From: JAIRTY01 sp050257395
Lineage (GTDB): Bacteria > Actinomycetota > Actinomycetes > Streptosporangiales > Streptosporangiaceae
Reading direction: 5' to 3'
Assembly (NCBI GenBank): GCA_050257395.1
Contig: JBLMWU010000321.1
Coordinates: forward strand, 1-23,873
DNA: 23,873 nt
This document shows positions 1 to 7,065 of this stretch, in pieces. The translations under genes were made by a program, and so were the position numbers. Each line of letters begins with the position of its first letter. The first letter of the stretch is position 1. The notes below the pieces were generated by a model, which saw only the letters and a program-made list of their open reading frames with translations, was not told the origin of the DNA and did not search any database.

Positions 1-711
1 CGGCCGGGGACCGCCCGGGCCGCGGTCGCCGCCCGGCCCGGAGGGCGGGGCAGGCCGCGGCGGGCGGGTGACACCCATGCCGGTGGCGGAGGAGCTGAAC
101 GGGTTGTTACCCGGCCGGGGACCGGGCCGCGGGCCTGGCCGCGGCCCACCCTGGCCACCCGGGCGGGGGGCACCGCCACCGGGCCGGGGCGCGCCGCCCC
201 GGTCGCCGCCGGGAGCGGGCCGCGGGCCTGGCCGCGGGCCGGGCCGGGGGCCGGGCGCCGGGGCAGGGGCCGGGCGGGCCGGCGGAGCCTCGGAGAACGG
301 CACCTGCGGCTGCGCGGGTGCGCTGGGTGCGGGCCGGGCCGGGGCAGGGGCCTCCGGCGCAGCCGGAGCTGACGCCGCGGCCGCCGCGGGCCTGGGTGCC
401 TGAGGTTCCGGCGCGGCCGGGGCCGCGGGCCGGGGGGCCGGGCCGGGAACCGGCGCCTTGCGCCTGTCCTGCCCGTCCGCCGCGGCCGCGGCGGGTGCCT
501 GCGGCCGTGGCTGTGGGGCCTGGGGCTTCCTGCCCTGGCCCTGTTTCGGCGCCTGCGCCGAGAACGCTTCCTTGAGCCTGCGGACGACCGGCGCCTCGAT
601 CGTGGAGGACGCCGACCGCACGAACTCGCCCATCTCATTGAGCTTGGCCATCACGGCCTTGCTCTCTACGCCGAACTCCTTCGCGAGTTCATAAACCCGG
701 ACCTTCGCCAC
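1..711 (-). CDS. infB: Translation initiation factor IF-2, N-terminal part (cut by window edge)
   Basis: IF-2 is the GTPase that delivers fMet-tRNA to the 30S subunit and promotes subunit joining. Only the first 237 codons are in the window; the G domain lies beyond the left edge. The GTG start at 711 opens VAKVRVYELAKEFGVESK, the classic IF-2 N-terminal helical module, followed by a long Pro/Ala/Gly/Arg linker with PRPG repeats typical of actinobacteria. The GNNPFSSSATGMG motif at about residue 201 is also characteristic of actinobacterial IF-2. An AGAGGGAG ribosome binding site stands 4 nt before the GTG. It is the last visible gene of the rimP-nusA-ylxR-infB operon, 85 nt after ylxR. Identity is very sure. 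Confidence 0.97.
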   Translation of the reverse strand, partial: MAKVRVYELAKEFGVESKAVMAKLNEMGEFVRSASSTIEAPVVRRLKEAFSAQAPKQGQGRKPQAPQPRPQAPAAAAADGQDRRKAPVPGPAPRPAAPAAPEPQAPRPAAAAASAPAAPEAPAPARPAPSAPAQPQVPFSEAPPARPAPAPAPGPRPGPRPGPRPAPGGDRGGAPRPGGGAPRPGGQGGPRPGPRPGPRPGNNPFSSSATGMGVTRPPRPAPPSGPGGDRGPGGPRP

Positions 712-727
712 TGCGCTCCCTCTACTC

Positions 728-747
728 GGTCCGGTCTCCCCCGGACC
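728..747 (-). promoter_or_regulatory. Intercistronic hairpin upstream of infB
   Basis: A perfect 7-bp inverted repeat (GGTCCGG / CCGGACC) encloses a 6-nt loop that reads GGGAGA on the coding (minus) strand. It lies 16 nt upstream of the infB GTG and a few bases before the real AGAGGGAG ribosome binding site. It may influence translation of infB or mRNA processing. The repeat is seen; the role is inference, and GC-rich spacers form such hairpins by chance. Confidence 0.4.
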
Positions 748-796
748 CTCGTGGCCGGCCCGGGCAGCGCGTGCTCCGGCCGGCGTCAGACTCTCT

Positions 797-1195
797 TCAT
801 CGCCGCGTTCTCATCGGGCGCTCATCGCAATCGATTCCCGCTTCCCCGGCTGTAGTGCCGTTCTCGTTCCTGCCGTTGCCAGCCGGCTCCGGCAGGCCCG
901 GGCTGCCCGGCTCGGGCCGCCCGGCGCGGTAGTCCCCCACCCTGCCGGTCCCCCGCCGGGCCGGCACCCGCAGCGCCCGCGGGAGAACCCGCCGCCGCTG
1001 CGCTTGCTCGAGGCATGTCCGGCTGGGATGCAGATACGCACCCCGGCCAGGTAGCCGCGCCCGGGGATCGGGGACGATCTCGTCTCCCGACACCACCAGC
1101 CGCAGCAAGTCGGACTTAGCCGCACGTACCCTGCAGCCTATACACGTTCGGACCGCAATTGCGGACCGGACCGGCCGCACGGAACGTCTGGCCAT
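797..1195 (-). CDS. ylxR: YlxR family RNA-binding protein (DUF448)
   Basis: YlxR is a small nucleic-acid-binding protein of the nusA-infB operon, reported in other bacteria to bind RNA and the RNase P RNA and to affect gene expression. Visible family motifs are RTCIGCR near residue 17, GRGAYLHP near residue 50, a following conserved Cys (SRTCLEQA) and the RRRVLPRALR helix. At 132 aa it is longer than the usual 90-100 aa; the extra length is a Gly/Pro/Glu-rich tail of about 50 residues. The ATG at 1195 lies 12 nt after the nusA stop and has no obvious Shine-Dalgarno sequence, so translational coupling to nusA is likely. An in-frame GTG at 1180 is a possible alternative start. Confidence 0.93.
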   Translation of the reverse strand: MARRSVRPVRSAIAVRTCIGCRVRAAKSDLLRLVVSGDEIVPDPRARLPGRGAYLHPSRTCLEQAQRRRVLPRALRVPARRGTGRVGDYRAGRPEPGSPGLPEPAGNGRNENGTTAGEAGIDCDERPMRTRR

Positions 1196-1207
1196 TCTGG
1201 ACGTAGC

Positions 1208-2287
1208 TTACCGCGCCGGCGCATCCATGGCGCCGCGCCCTGATTCTGGAACACCGTCCGCCGCGCGGGTGTTCCCCCGGCCGGGCGGCGGCGGGCCCGG
1301 TGCGTCGCCCCCGGGCGCGTCACCGGCCGTGTCCGGCCGGATGTCGATCTTCCAGCCGGTCAGGCGGTGGGCGAGCCGGGCGTTCTGGCCCTCCTTGCCG
1401 ATCGCCAGCGACAGCTGGTAGTCGGGCACGATCACCTGGGCCACCCTGGCCTGCGCGTCCAGCACGTTGACCCGCGAGACCCGGGCCGGGGACAGCGCGT
1501 TCGCCACGAACTCGGCCGGGTCCTCGGCGTGGTCGACGATGTCGATCTTCTCGCCGTGCAGCTCGGCCATGACGTTGCGGACCCGGCTGCCCATCGGGCC
1601 GATGCAGGCGCCCTTGGCGTTGACGCCGGGCTGCCGGGAGGCCACCGCGATCTTGGTCCGGTGGCCCGCCTCCCGGGCGATCGCGACGATCTCCACCACG
1701 CCGGAGGCGATCTCGGGCACCTCCAGCGCGAAGAGCTTCTTGACCAGGTTCGGGTGGGTTCGCGACAGCGTGACCGACGGGCCCCGGTAGCCCTTGCGGA
1801 CGTGCAGGACATAGCAGCGCAGCCGTTCCCCGTGCACGTAGCGCTCGCCCGGCACCTGCTCGGTGGGCGGCAGGATGGCTTCCAGCTTGCCCAGGTCCAC
1901 CAGCACCGCCTTGGGGTCCTTGCCCTGCTGGATGACGCCCGCCACGATGTCGCCCTCGCGGCCCGCGTACTCGCCGAAGGTGAGCTCGTCCTCGGCGTCC
2001 CGCAGCCGCTGGAGGATCACCTGCCGGGCGGTGGTGGCCGCGATCCGGCCGAACCCGTCGGGGGTGTCGTCGTACTCGCGCAGGACCGTGCCGTCGCTGT
2101 CGGTCTCAGCGGCCCAGACGGTCACATGGCCGGTGCCGCGGTCCACTTCCACCCGCGCGGACGGCGCTGACCCTCCGGACCGGTGGTAGGCGACCAGCAG
2201 CGCGTCCTCGATGGCCTTGACGACCAGATCGAGCGAGATGTCCTTTTCGCTCTCCAGGCTGCGCAGCACGCTCAGGTCAATATCCAT
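1208..2287 (-). CDS. nusA: Transcription termination/antitermination factor NusA
   Basis: NusA binds RNA polymerase and nascent RNA to modulate pausing, termination and antitermination. The protein opens MDIDLSVLRSLESEKDISLD, then DLVVKAIEDALLVAYHR, the standard actinobacterial NusA N-terminal domain. An S1 domain (about residues 125-200, with GERLRCYVLHV) and two KH domains (about 200-330, with KGACIGPMGSRVRNVM and LAIGKEGQNARLAHRLTGWKIDI) follow. Length is about 359 aa, normal for the phylum; the last 40 residues are a Gly/Pro/Ala tail. An upstream in-frame ATG at 2302 exists, but the ATG at 2287 has the GGGGGGAG ribosome binding site and the typical N-terminus. The start overlaps the end of rimP, indicating coupling. 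Confidence 0.98.
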   Translation of the reverse strand: MDIDLSVLRSLESEKDISLDLVVKAIEDALLVAYHRSGGSAPSARVEVDRGTGHVTVWAAETDSDGTVLREYDDTPDGFGRIAATTARQVILQRLRDAEDELTFGEYAGREGDIVAGVIQQGKDPKAVLVDLGKLEAILPPTEQVPGERYVHGERLRCYVLHVRKGYRGPSVTLSRTHPNLVKKLFALEVPEIASGVVEIVAIAREAGHRTKIAVASRQPGVNAKGACIGPMGSRVRNVMAELHGEKIDIVDHAEDPAEFVANALSPARVSRVNVLDAQARVAQVIVPDYQLSLAIGKEGQNARLAHRLTGWKIDIRPDTAGDAPGGDAPGPPPPGRGNTRAADGVPESGRGAMDAPAR

Positions 2288-3053
2288 CGGGCTCCCCCCC
2301 ATCCCCGCCGTCGTCGCCGGGTTCGCCGGCCGGTCTGCCGAACTCCACCTGCACGCGGCCGGGCCCGAGATCGTCGTACCCGAATTCCCGCCGGGTCCCG
2401 TCGATCTCGAGCGTCACGCCCTCGGCACTGACCGCGGTCACCCGGCCCTGGACGCTGGCGGCCCGGTCGCGGCCGTCGCGGCCGCGGCTCCGCCCGTCGC
2501 CGGCCAGGGTGACGCTGACGAGCCGGCCCGTGGCGCGGCGCCAGTGCTTGGGCAGGGTCAGCGGGCGGTCCACACCCGGGGAGGACACCTCCAGCGTGTA
2601 GGGGGCCTCGCCCATCTCGTCGTCGGCGTCCAGGACGAGGGAGACCTCACGGCTGATGAGCGCGATGTCGTCAAGGCCGACGCCGCCGTCGGCGTCCACC
2701 ACCACCCGCAGCAGCAGCCGCCGGCCCGCCGCGCTGACGCGGACGGTTTCCAGGTCCATCCCGGCCGCATGCACGACCGGTTCCAGCAGCCTGATGAGCC
2801 GGTCCACGTCCACGGCGGCGGCGCCGCCCGCTGGCCGGCCGGACTGCGGCCTGCCGGTCTGCGGCCGCCCGCCCTGCGGCCGGCCGTCCCGGGACCGGCC
2901 GCCCTGGGACCGGCCCGTCTGCGGCCGGCCCGCCTCGCCGCGGTCGCGGGCGGCGGTGCCGCCGCCCTGGGGCCCGCCCTCGGGGCGCGGCCGGGCCGCC
3001 CGCCCGCCCGCTCGCTCCGGACGTGGCGGTCCGTGACGGGAGTCACCGCGCAT
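2277..3053 (-). CDS. rimP: Ribosome maturation factor RimP with repetitive N-terminal extension
   Basis: RimP is needed for late assembly of the 30S subunit. The conserved core starts near residue 81 (VDVDRLIRLLEPVV) and contains GMDLETVRV, LLLRVVVDADGGVGLDD and the hallmark YTLEVSSPGVDRPL, then a C-terminal SH3-like domain ending FGYDDLGPGRVQVEF. The 258-residue protein is about 80 residues longer than the family norm because of an Arg/Gly/Pro/Gln-rich N-terminal region with seven 5-residue repeats. The start at 3053 is preferred because GAGGAGG sits 5 nt before the ATG; the GTG at 2813 at the core has no such site. A GTG at 3056 is adjacent. It is the first gene of the nusA-infB operon, and its stop overlaps nusA. 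Confidence 0.95.
   Translation of the reverse strand: MRGDSRHGPPRPERAGGRAARPRPEGGPQGGGTAARDRGEAGRPQTGRSQGGRSRDGRPQGGRPQTGRPQSGRPAGGAAAVDVDRLIRLLEPVVHAAGMDLETVRVSAAGRRLLLRVVVDADGGVGLDDIALISREVSLVLDADDEMGEAPYTLEVSSPGVDRPLTLPKHWRRATGRLVSVTLAGDGRSRGRDGRDRAASVQGRVTAVSAEGVTLEIDGTRREFGYDDLGPGRVQVEFGRPAGEPGDDGGDGGEPDGY
2826..2930 (-). repeat. 15-bp tandem repeat in rimP (seven GRPQx units)
   Basis: Seven consecutive 15-bp units encode GRPQT, GRSQG, GRSRD, GRPQG, GRPQT, GRPQS and GRPAG (residues 42-76 of RimP). The reading frame is kept and the period is constant, so this is an in-frame coding minisatellite. The encoded stretch is basic, disordered and RGG-like, which would suit RNA contact; that role is inference. 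Confidence 0.85.
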
Positions 3054-3094
3054 CACGACCTCCTCGTCCGCGACCTGTGCTGTTGTCTGCGTCT

Positions 3095-3100
3095 AGCCTA
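3095..3100 (-). promoter_or_regulatory. Candidate -10 element of the rimP operon (TAGGCT)
   Basis: TAGGCT on the minus strand fits the actinobacterial TANNNT -10 consensus and would place the transcript start near 3088, about 35 nt before the rimP ATG and upstream of its GAGGAGG site. No convincing -35 hexamer is visible 16-18 nt upstream. Confidence 0.45.
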
Positions 3101-3363
3101 ACCGGGCTGGACGGCCGGGATGGCCGCTCCGTGCCGTGGCCGGCGTGCCCCGCCGCGGCGGGGTGCGGCCGCCCGCCAGCGGCCGGGACGGCCGGCCCGC
3201 GGCCCGGGCGGCCCGCCCCGGCGCGCGGCCTGAGTTGGCCGGCCCGCGGCCGGGGCCGGGCGGGCCGTGGCATGCTGTGGGGGCCGTGCGGGGAAGCGTG
3301 ACGCCGCCCTCTCCACGCCCGGGCCGGCCGGGCGGGGAGAGCCGGCAGGAGAGGGAGTGACCG
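3101..3363. other. Divergent spacer between rimP and the ferritin-like lipoprotein gene
   Basis: This 263-nt, extremely GC-rich stretch separates two divergent transcription units. It contains a 15-bp direct repeat (GGCCGGCCCGCGGCC near 3191 and near 3237) and the ribosome binding site GAGAGGGAG at 3350-3358 for the rightward gene. No clear -10/-35 pair for the rightward gene and no credible ORF were found. Confidence 0.5.
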
Positions 3364-3885
3364 GTGGTGCGACGAGGCGCGGGGCCCGCGCTGGAGCGGC
3401 GCGGCCTGCTGGCCGCCGCCCTGGCCGCGCCCCTGCTCGCGGCCGGGTGCAGCAAGGGGTTCGGCGCCCTCGGCACCCCGCCCTCGCCCGCACCCGAGGT
3501 CGCCGTGCTCACCGGTGCCATGAAGGCCGAGCAGCTCATGATCGCCCGCTACGAGGCGGCGCTGGCCCGCTCCCCGGCGCTGGCCGCGACCCTGGATCCG
3601 CTGCTGGCCGAGCACCGCGCCCACCTGGCCGCGCTGACCGCCCGGCTGCTGCCCGGCGCCGCCCGGCCTGCCCCCTCGCCGTCCGCCAGCCCGCGGGTGA
3701 CCGTGCCGGCCGGGGCGGCCCCGGCCGTCGCGTACCTGGCCGCGGCCGAGAGCTCCGCCGCCGCGGCGTTCCTGCGGCAGCTGGCCGCCGTGTCGCCGTC
3801 CCTGGCCCAGCTGCTGGCCAGCATCGCGGCCTCCGAGGCGACCCACGCGGCGGTGCTGGGCGCCCCCGGCAGGGCAGCCGGATGA
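3364..3885 (+). CDS. Ferritin-like lipoprotein, function unknown
   Basis: The 173-aa product begins with a basic n-region, an ERRGLL segment reminiscent of a Tat signal, a hydrophobic stretch and the lipobox LLAAGC (Cys about residue 29), so it is probably exported and lipidated. The mature part is nearly all alpha-helical, with Glu and His at ferritin-like spacing (EQLMIARYE, EHRAHL, AAAESSAAAAF, SEATHAAVL), consistent with a degenerate four-helix ferritin/rubrerythrin fold. The GTG start follows a GAGAGGGAG site. The stop overlaps the ATG of the next gene (ATGA), which encodes another ferritin-like protein, so they are probably made together. Metal binding is not demonstrable from the sequence. 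An alternative is a purely structural helical bundle. Confidence 0.82.
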   Translation: MVRRGAGPALERRGLLAAALAAPLLAAGCSKGFGALGTPPSPAPEVAVLTGAMKAEQLMIARYEAALARSPALAATLDPLLAEHRAHLAALTARLLPGAARPAPSPSASPRVTVPAGAAPAVAYLAAAESSAAAAFLRQLAAVSPSLAQLLASIAASEATHAAVLGAPGRAAG

Positions 3886-4349
3886 GCGGCGGGCCGGTGG
3901 TGACCGCGCTGCAGGCGGCGCTGGCGGCGGAGCACGCCGCCGTCTACGGCTACGGGGTGGCCGGGGCGCACATGACCGGCAAGCGGCAGGCGGCGGCGCA
4001 GCGGGACTGGAACGAGCACCAGCAGGCGCGGGACGCGCTGGTCTCGCTGCTGCAGGCGCGGGGGGCCGCGCCGGTGGCCGCGGCCAGCTCCTACCGGCTG
4101 CCGTTCGGCGTCCGGTCGGCCCGGGCCGCGGTGTCGCTGGCCGCCCTGCTGGAAGACCGGGTCACCACCGCCTACCTGGGCCTGGTCGGGCTGACCGACC
4201 CGGCGCTGCGCTCGTTCGGGGCGCGGGCGGTGCAGGCGGCAGCCCTGCGGGCCACGGCCTGGCGCCGCCAGACGGTCGCCTTCCCCGGCCTCTCCCCGTC
4301 CGGCCGGGCGGCCGGGACCGGTTCCCCCCGCCCGGCCGCCGCTCCGTAG
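3882..4349 (+). CDS. Ferritin-like domain protein (DUF4439 type)
   Basis: The 155-aa product resembles the DUF4439 ferritin-like family of actinobacteria that sits next to rimP-nusA. Helix 1 is LQAALAAEHAAVYGYGVAGAH, with Glu and His placed as in ferritin helix A. Helix 2 has DWNEHQQARDALVSLL, followed by ASSYRLPF, a conserved loop, then LAALLEDRVTTAYLGLVG and a C-terminal helix LRATAWRRQTVAFPGL. There is no signal peptide, so it is probably cytoplasmic, unlike its lipoprotein neighbour. The start overlaps the previous stop by 4 nt (ATGA), and the gene ends 11 nt before the convergent gene at 4361. Function (iron storage, oxidation or scaffold) is unknown. Confidence 0.87.
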   Translation: MSGGPVVTALQAALAAEHAAVYGYGVAGAHMTGKRQAAAQRDWNEHQQARDALVSLLQARGAAPVAAASSYRLPFGVRSARAAVSLAALLEDRVTTAYLGLVGLTDPALRSFGARAVQAAALRATAWRRQTVAFPGLSPSGRAAGTGSPRPAAAP

Positions 4350-4360
4350 CCGGCCGTGGT

Positions 4361-4672
4361 TCAGAAACTGGTGACGGCGAGCGCGTGCTCGATGCGGTCC
4401 ACCGCGGCGGCCAGGTCCTCGGTGGCGGCGATCCGCTCAGCCCAGGGCCACCAGTACCACCAGGTGCCGTCCTGCCCGCGCCAGGCGTAGACGTCCTCGG
4501 CCTGAGCGGCGGCACCCCCGGCCACCTGCAGCCTCGGTATCCGCCCGGGCGGGGCCATCACGTCGGCGTGCAGGCCGCGCGAGCTCAGGGCGCCGGCCAG
4601 GCTTTCCAGCCGTTCCAGATTGGCCGTCCGCAGCGGAGGAGCGTCCGGCTCCAGCCGCGTGAGCGTTGCCAT
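4361..4672 (-). CDS. Small tryptophan-rich protein of unknown function
   Basis: The 103-aa product is not assigned to a named family. It has an N-terminal helical half (LERLESLAGALSSRGLHADV), a central Pro/Gly loop (MAPPGRIPRLQV) and a striking aromatic cluster, YAWRGQDGTWWYWWPWAERI, followed by a C-terminal helix. The arrangement resembles small actinobacterial proteins that form an antiparallel sheet with helices, but no function follows. The ATG has a good AGAGGTGA site 4 nt upstream, supporting a real gene. An inverted repeat at 4709-4749 lies about 40 nt upstream and could be its operator. It is convergent with the ferritin-like pair and downstream of helD. Confidence 0.78.
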   Translation of the reverse strand: MATLTRLEPDAPPLRTANLERLESLAGALSSRGLHADVMAPPGRIPRLQVAGGAAAQAEDVYAWRGQDGTWWYWWPWAERIAATEDLAAAVDRIEHALAVTSF

Positions 4673-4708
4673 AAAGTCACCTCTAGCGACTCGGTCTTTT
4701 CGTCACCG

Positions 4709-4749
4709 GCAGCTACTAACCGCCCTCGTAACGTCCAGTTACTAGCTGC
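4709..4749. promoter_or_regulatory. Long interrupted inverted repeat upstream of the 4361-4672 gene
   Basis: Arms GCAGCTACTAAC (4709-4720) and GTTACTAGCTGC (4738-4749) are complementary at 11 of 12 positions, around a 17-nt spacer that itself holds GTAAC pairing with GTTAC. The element sits in the most AT-rich stretch of the window, 37 nt before the ATG of the minus-strand gene. A repressor operator or an RNA hairpin are both possible. Confidence 0.55.
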
Positions 4750-4825
4750 TCTCGTTGAGTAATGATACGGCCTGCCATGTCACCCGTGACCGGAACTCCG
4801 CACCGGGGGCGTCATCTCCGGCCAT
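4742..4825 (-). CDS. Possible 27-residue ORF downstream of helD
   Basis: An ATG at 4825 is preceded by AAGGA with a 6-nt T-only spacer, an almost ideal ribosome binding site, which is rare enough here to be worth recording. The reading frame runs 27 codons (starting MAGDDAPGAEFRS, ending LLNESS) to a TAG at 4742 that falls inside the inverted repeat at 4709-4749. It lies 83 nt after the helD stop and 69 nt before the next gene. No family is recognised. It could be a small protein, a leader peptide for the downstream gene, or chance. Confidence 0.33.
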   Translation of the reverse strand: MAGDDAPGAEFRSRVTWQAVSLLNESS

Positions 4826-4908
4826 AAAAAATCCTTACCTACCGGACCAGCCGCCGCTTAAACCCCATTCCAGCAGGCCATTCCCGCCAGCCCCCGCCTC
4901 ACCCCCGG

Positions 4909-7020
4909 TCAGCGCAGCGGGTCTGGCAGCGGCTCGGCGTGCAGCACGGTGAGCCGGGACACCGCCCGGGTCAGCGCCACGTACAGCCGGTGCAGGCCGC
5001 GCGCTTCGGCGGCGGCGATGCGGGCCGGCTCCACCACGATCACGTCGTCGTACTCCAGGCCCTTGGCGAGAGTGACCGGCACGATGGTCAGGCCGTCGGC
5101 GGGGTCGCCCGCGTCCAGCACCCCGTGCGGCAGCCCCGCCCGGTGCAGCGCCGCCTCCACCTCCGGCACCTGCTCGTCCGCCACGATCACCGCCGCCGAC
5201 CCCGGCTGCGCCAGCGCCGCCGCGCCGGCCTGCGCCAGCGCCGCCAGCAGCGACCCGGCCGCGAACGGGACGATGCGCAGCGACGCCGGGTCCTGCCGCA
5301 GCGACCGGGCGGGCGCCAGCCCGTCCGCCAGCTGCGGCAGCAGCCTGCTGGCGAAGTCGAGGATCTGCCGGGGCACCCGGTAGCCGGTCTCCAGCACCCG
5401 CAGCCCGGCGTCCGGCTTGCTCAGGTGGCCGAGCAGCTCCGGCCAGCTGGACACCGCCCACGGCGTCGTGCCCTGCGCGATGTCACCCAGCACCGTGGCC
5501 GCGCCGGTGGCGCACCGCCGCCCGATCGCCCGGCACTCCATCGGCGACAGGTCCTGCGCCTCGTCCACGACCACGTGCGCCAGGCTCGGCATCCGCTCGA
5601 TCAGGTCGGCGGCCTCGTCGATCAGCACCGCGTCGCCCCGCGTCCACCGCGCCGACGCCGGGCTGCGCGGCGGCGCCGCCCACGCGATCGCGTCCTGCTC
5701 CGCCGCGGTCAGCAGCCCATCCGCCGAGCGCGCCAGCAGGCCGCGGTCCGACAGCAGCCGCAGCACCAGCCGGACCGGGTCCGCCTTCGGCCATACCTGG
5801 TCCACCACCGCCCGCACCTGCCGGGTCCGCCGGACCGCGTCGTGGGTGCGGTCGTCGCAGGTCTCCCCGGCCGCCTCCAGCTGGACCAGCACCGCGTGCG
5901 CGATCCGGTGCGCGAGCAGGTCGCGGCCCGCGCCGTACCGCACGCCGCGCTCACGCAGCCCGGCGATCAGCTCGGCGAGCTGGTACGCGGGCACCCGCCA
6001 CCGCCGCGACCCGCGCACCAGCACCAGCGCCTCGCCGGGCTCGGCCAGCTGCGACCACAGCGCGCGCCGCAGCACCCCGGCCATCCGCGCGTCGCCCTTG
6101 ACCCGGGCGGCGGTCACCGGGTCGGTGGCCCGGACCGGCACGGTGGCGATCAGCTCCGGCACGGTCACCTGCTTGACGTCGAGCTCGCCCAGCGCGGGCA
6201 GGACGCCGCGGATGTAGGACAGGAACGCCCGGTTGGGCCCGACCACCAGCACCCCGCCCCGCAGCATCCGCTCGGCGTGCGCGTACAGCAGGTAGGCGAC
6301 CCGGTGCAGCCCGACGGCGGTCTTGCCGGTGCCGGGCGCACCCTGCACGCAGATGGTCTGCGCCGAGTCGGCGCGCACGATGTCGTCCTGCTCGGGCTGG
6401 ATGGTGGCCACGATGTCGCGCATCGGCCCGGACCGGGGCCGCTCGATCTCCTCGATGAGAATCCGGCTGACACCGGCCGGGGCGGCGCCGGCTGCCAGCC
6501 GCTCGTCCTCGAACGCGGTCAGCTCGCCGCCGGCGAAGCCGAACCGGCGCCGCAGGTCCACGCCCATCGGGTCGGCCGGGCTGGCCCGGTAGAACGGCCG
6601 GGACACCGGGGCCCGCCAGTCGATGACCGCGGGCCGGCCCTGCGGGTCGTGGACGTGCCTGCGGCCGATGTGCAGCCGCTCTCCCGCCACCCCCAGGCCG
6701 GTGTCCTCCCCGGGCACCGCCCCGGCGTAGTCGAGCCGGCCGAAGAACAGCGGCGTGTCCGGCATGTCGCGCAGCGCCTCGGACCGCCGGTACAGGTCCG
6801 CCTTGAGGAACTCCTCGGAGACCCGGTCGCCGGCCATGGCCGGCAGCGACAGCACGTGCTCACGCATCAGGCGCAGGTACTCGCGGGACGCGGCCAGGTG
6901 CGCCCGCTCGGCTGCCAGCACCTCACCGGTGCTGGCCTCTTGTGTCAGTGGTTTGTCATTGCCGGAACGGTCCTGGGCACCGGCGGTCTGGGTTCCGCCG
7001 GCCCCGCCTGCCGCGGGCAT
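4909..7020 (-). CDS. HelD/HelR-type RNA polymerase recycling helicase-like ATPase
   Basis: The 703-aa product is a UvrD/Rep-like superfamily 1 ATPase of the HelD class, which pries stalled or rifamycin-bound RNA polymerase from DNA in other Gram-positive bacteria. Residues about 25-110 form the N-terminal helical arm that enters the polymerase secondary channel (EVLAAERAHLAASREYLRLM), followed by the family's FFGRLDY and VIDWRAPVSRPFYRAS motifs. Walker A is GAPGTGKTAVGLHR with Lys233; the DExx box is VVVDEAQDLSP (Asp486, Glu487); the C-terminal motifs VTLAKGLEYDDVIVVEP and LYVALTRAVSRL are intact. Start ATG has GAGGTGAT upstream. It has its own promoter at 7066-7094. HelR, the rifampicin-resistance form, is the nearest named relative; the exact subgroup is not certain. 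Confidence 0.93.
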   Translation of the reverse strand: MPAAGGAGGTQTAGAQDRSGNDKPLTQEASTGEVLAAERAHLAASREYLRLMREHVLSLPAMAGDRVSEEFLKADLYRRSEALRDMPDTPLFFGRLDYAGAVPGEDTGLGVAGERLHIGRRHVHDPQGRPAVIDWRAPVSRPFYRASPADPMGVDLRRRFGFAGGELTAFEDERLAAGAAPAGVSRILIEEIERPRSGPMRDIVATIQPEQDDIVRADSAQTICVQGAPGTGKTAVGLHRVAYLLYAHAERMLRGGVLVVGPNRAFLSYIRGVLPALGELDVKQVTVPELIATVPVRATDPVTAARVKGDARMAGVLRRALWSQLAEPGEALVLVRGSRRWRVPAYQLAELIAGLRERGVRYGAGRDLLAHRIAHAVLVQLEAAGETCDDRTHDAVRRTRQVRAVVDQVWPKADPVRLVLRLLSDRGLLARSADGLLTAAEQDAIAWAAPPRSPASARWTRGDAVLIDEAADLIERMPSLAHVVVDEAQDLSPMECRAIGRRCATGAATVLGDIAQGTTPWAVSSWPELLGHLSKPDAGLRVLETGYRVPRQILDFASRLLPQLADGLAPARSLRQDPASLRIVPFAAGSLLAALAQAGAAALAQPGSAAVIVADEQVPEVEAALHRAGLPHGVLDAGDPADGLTIVPVTLAKGLEYDDVIVVEPARIAAAEARGLHRLYVALTRAVSRLTVLHAEPLPDPLR

Positions 7021-7065
7021 GCGCGATCACCTCGATGGCTCGTGGGGAGAGGCACAAGAGCCAAT

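Noticed and set aside
68..403. Plus-strand frame of GRGPGRGP repeats at the left edge
   Set aside because: It is the complement of the PRPG-rich linker of IF-2 on the minus strand.
2835..2960. Tandem repeats in rimP as a CRISPR array
   Set aside because: Units are 15 bp, contiguous, in-frame and without spacers.
4826..4831. T6 run (minus strand) as a rho-independent terminator for helD
   Set aside because: No stem precedes it; instead it is the spacer between AAGGA and an ATG.
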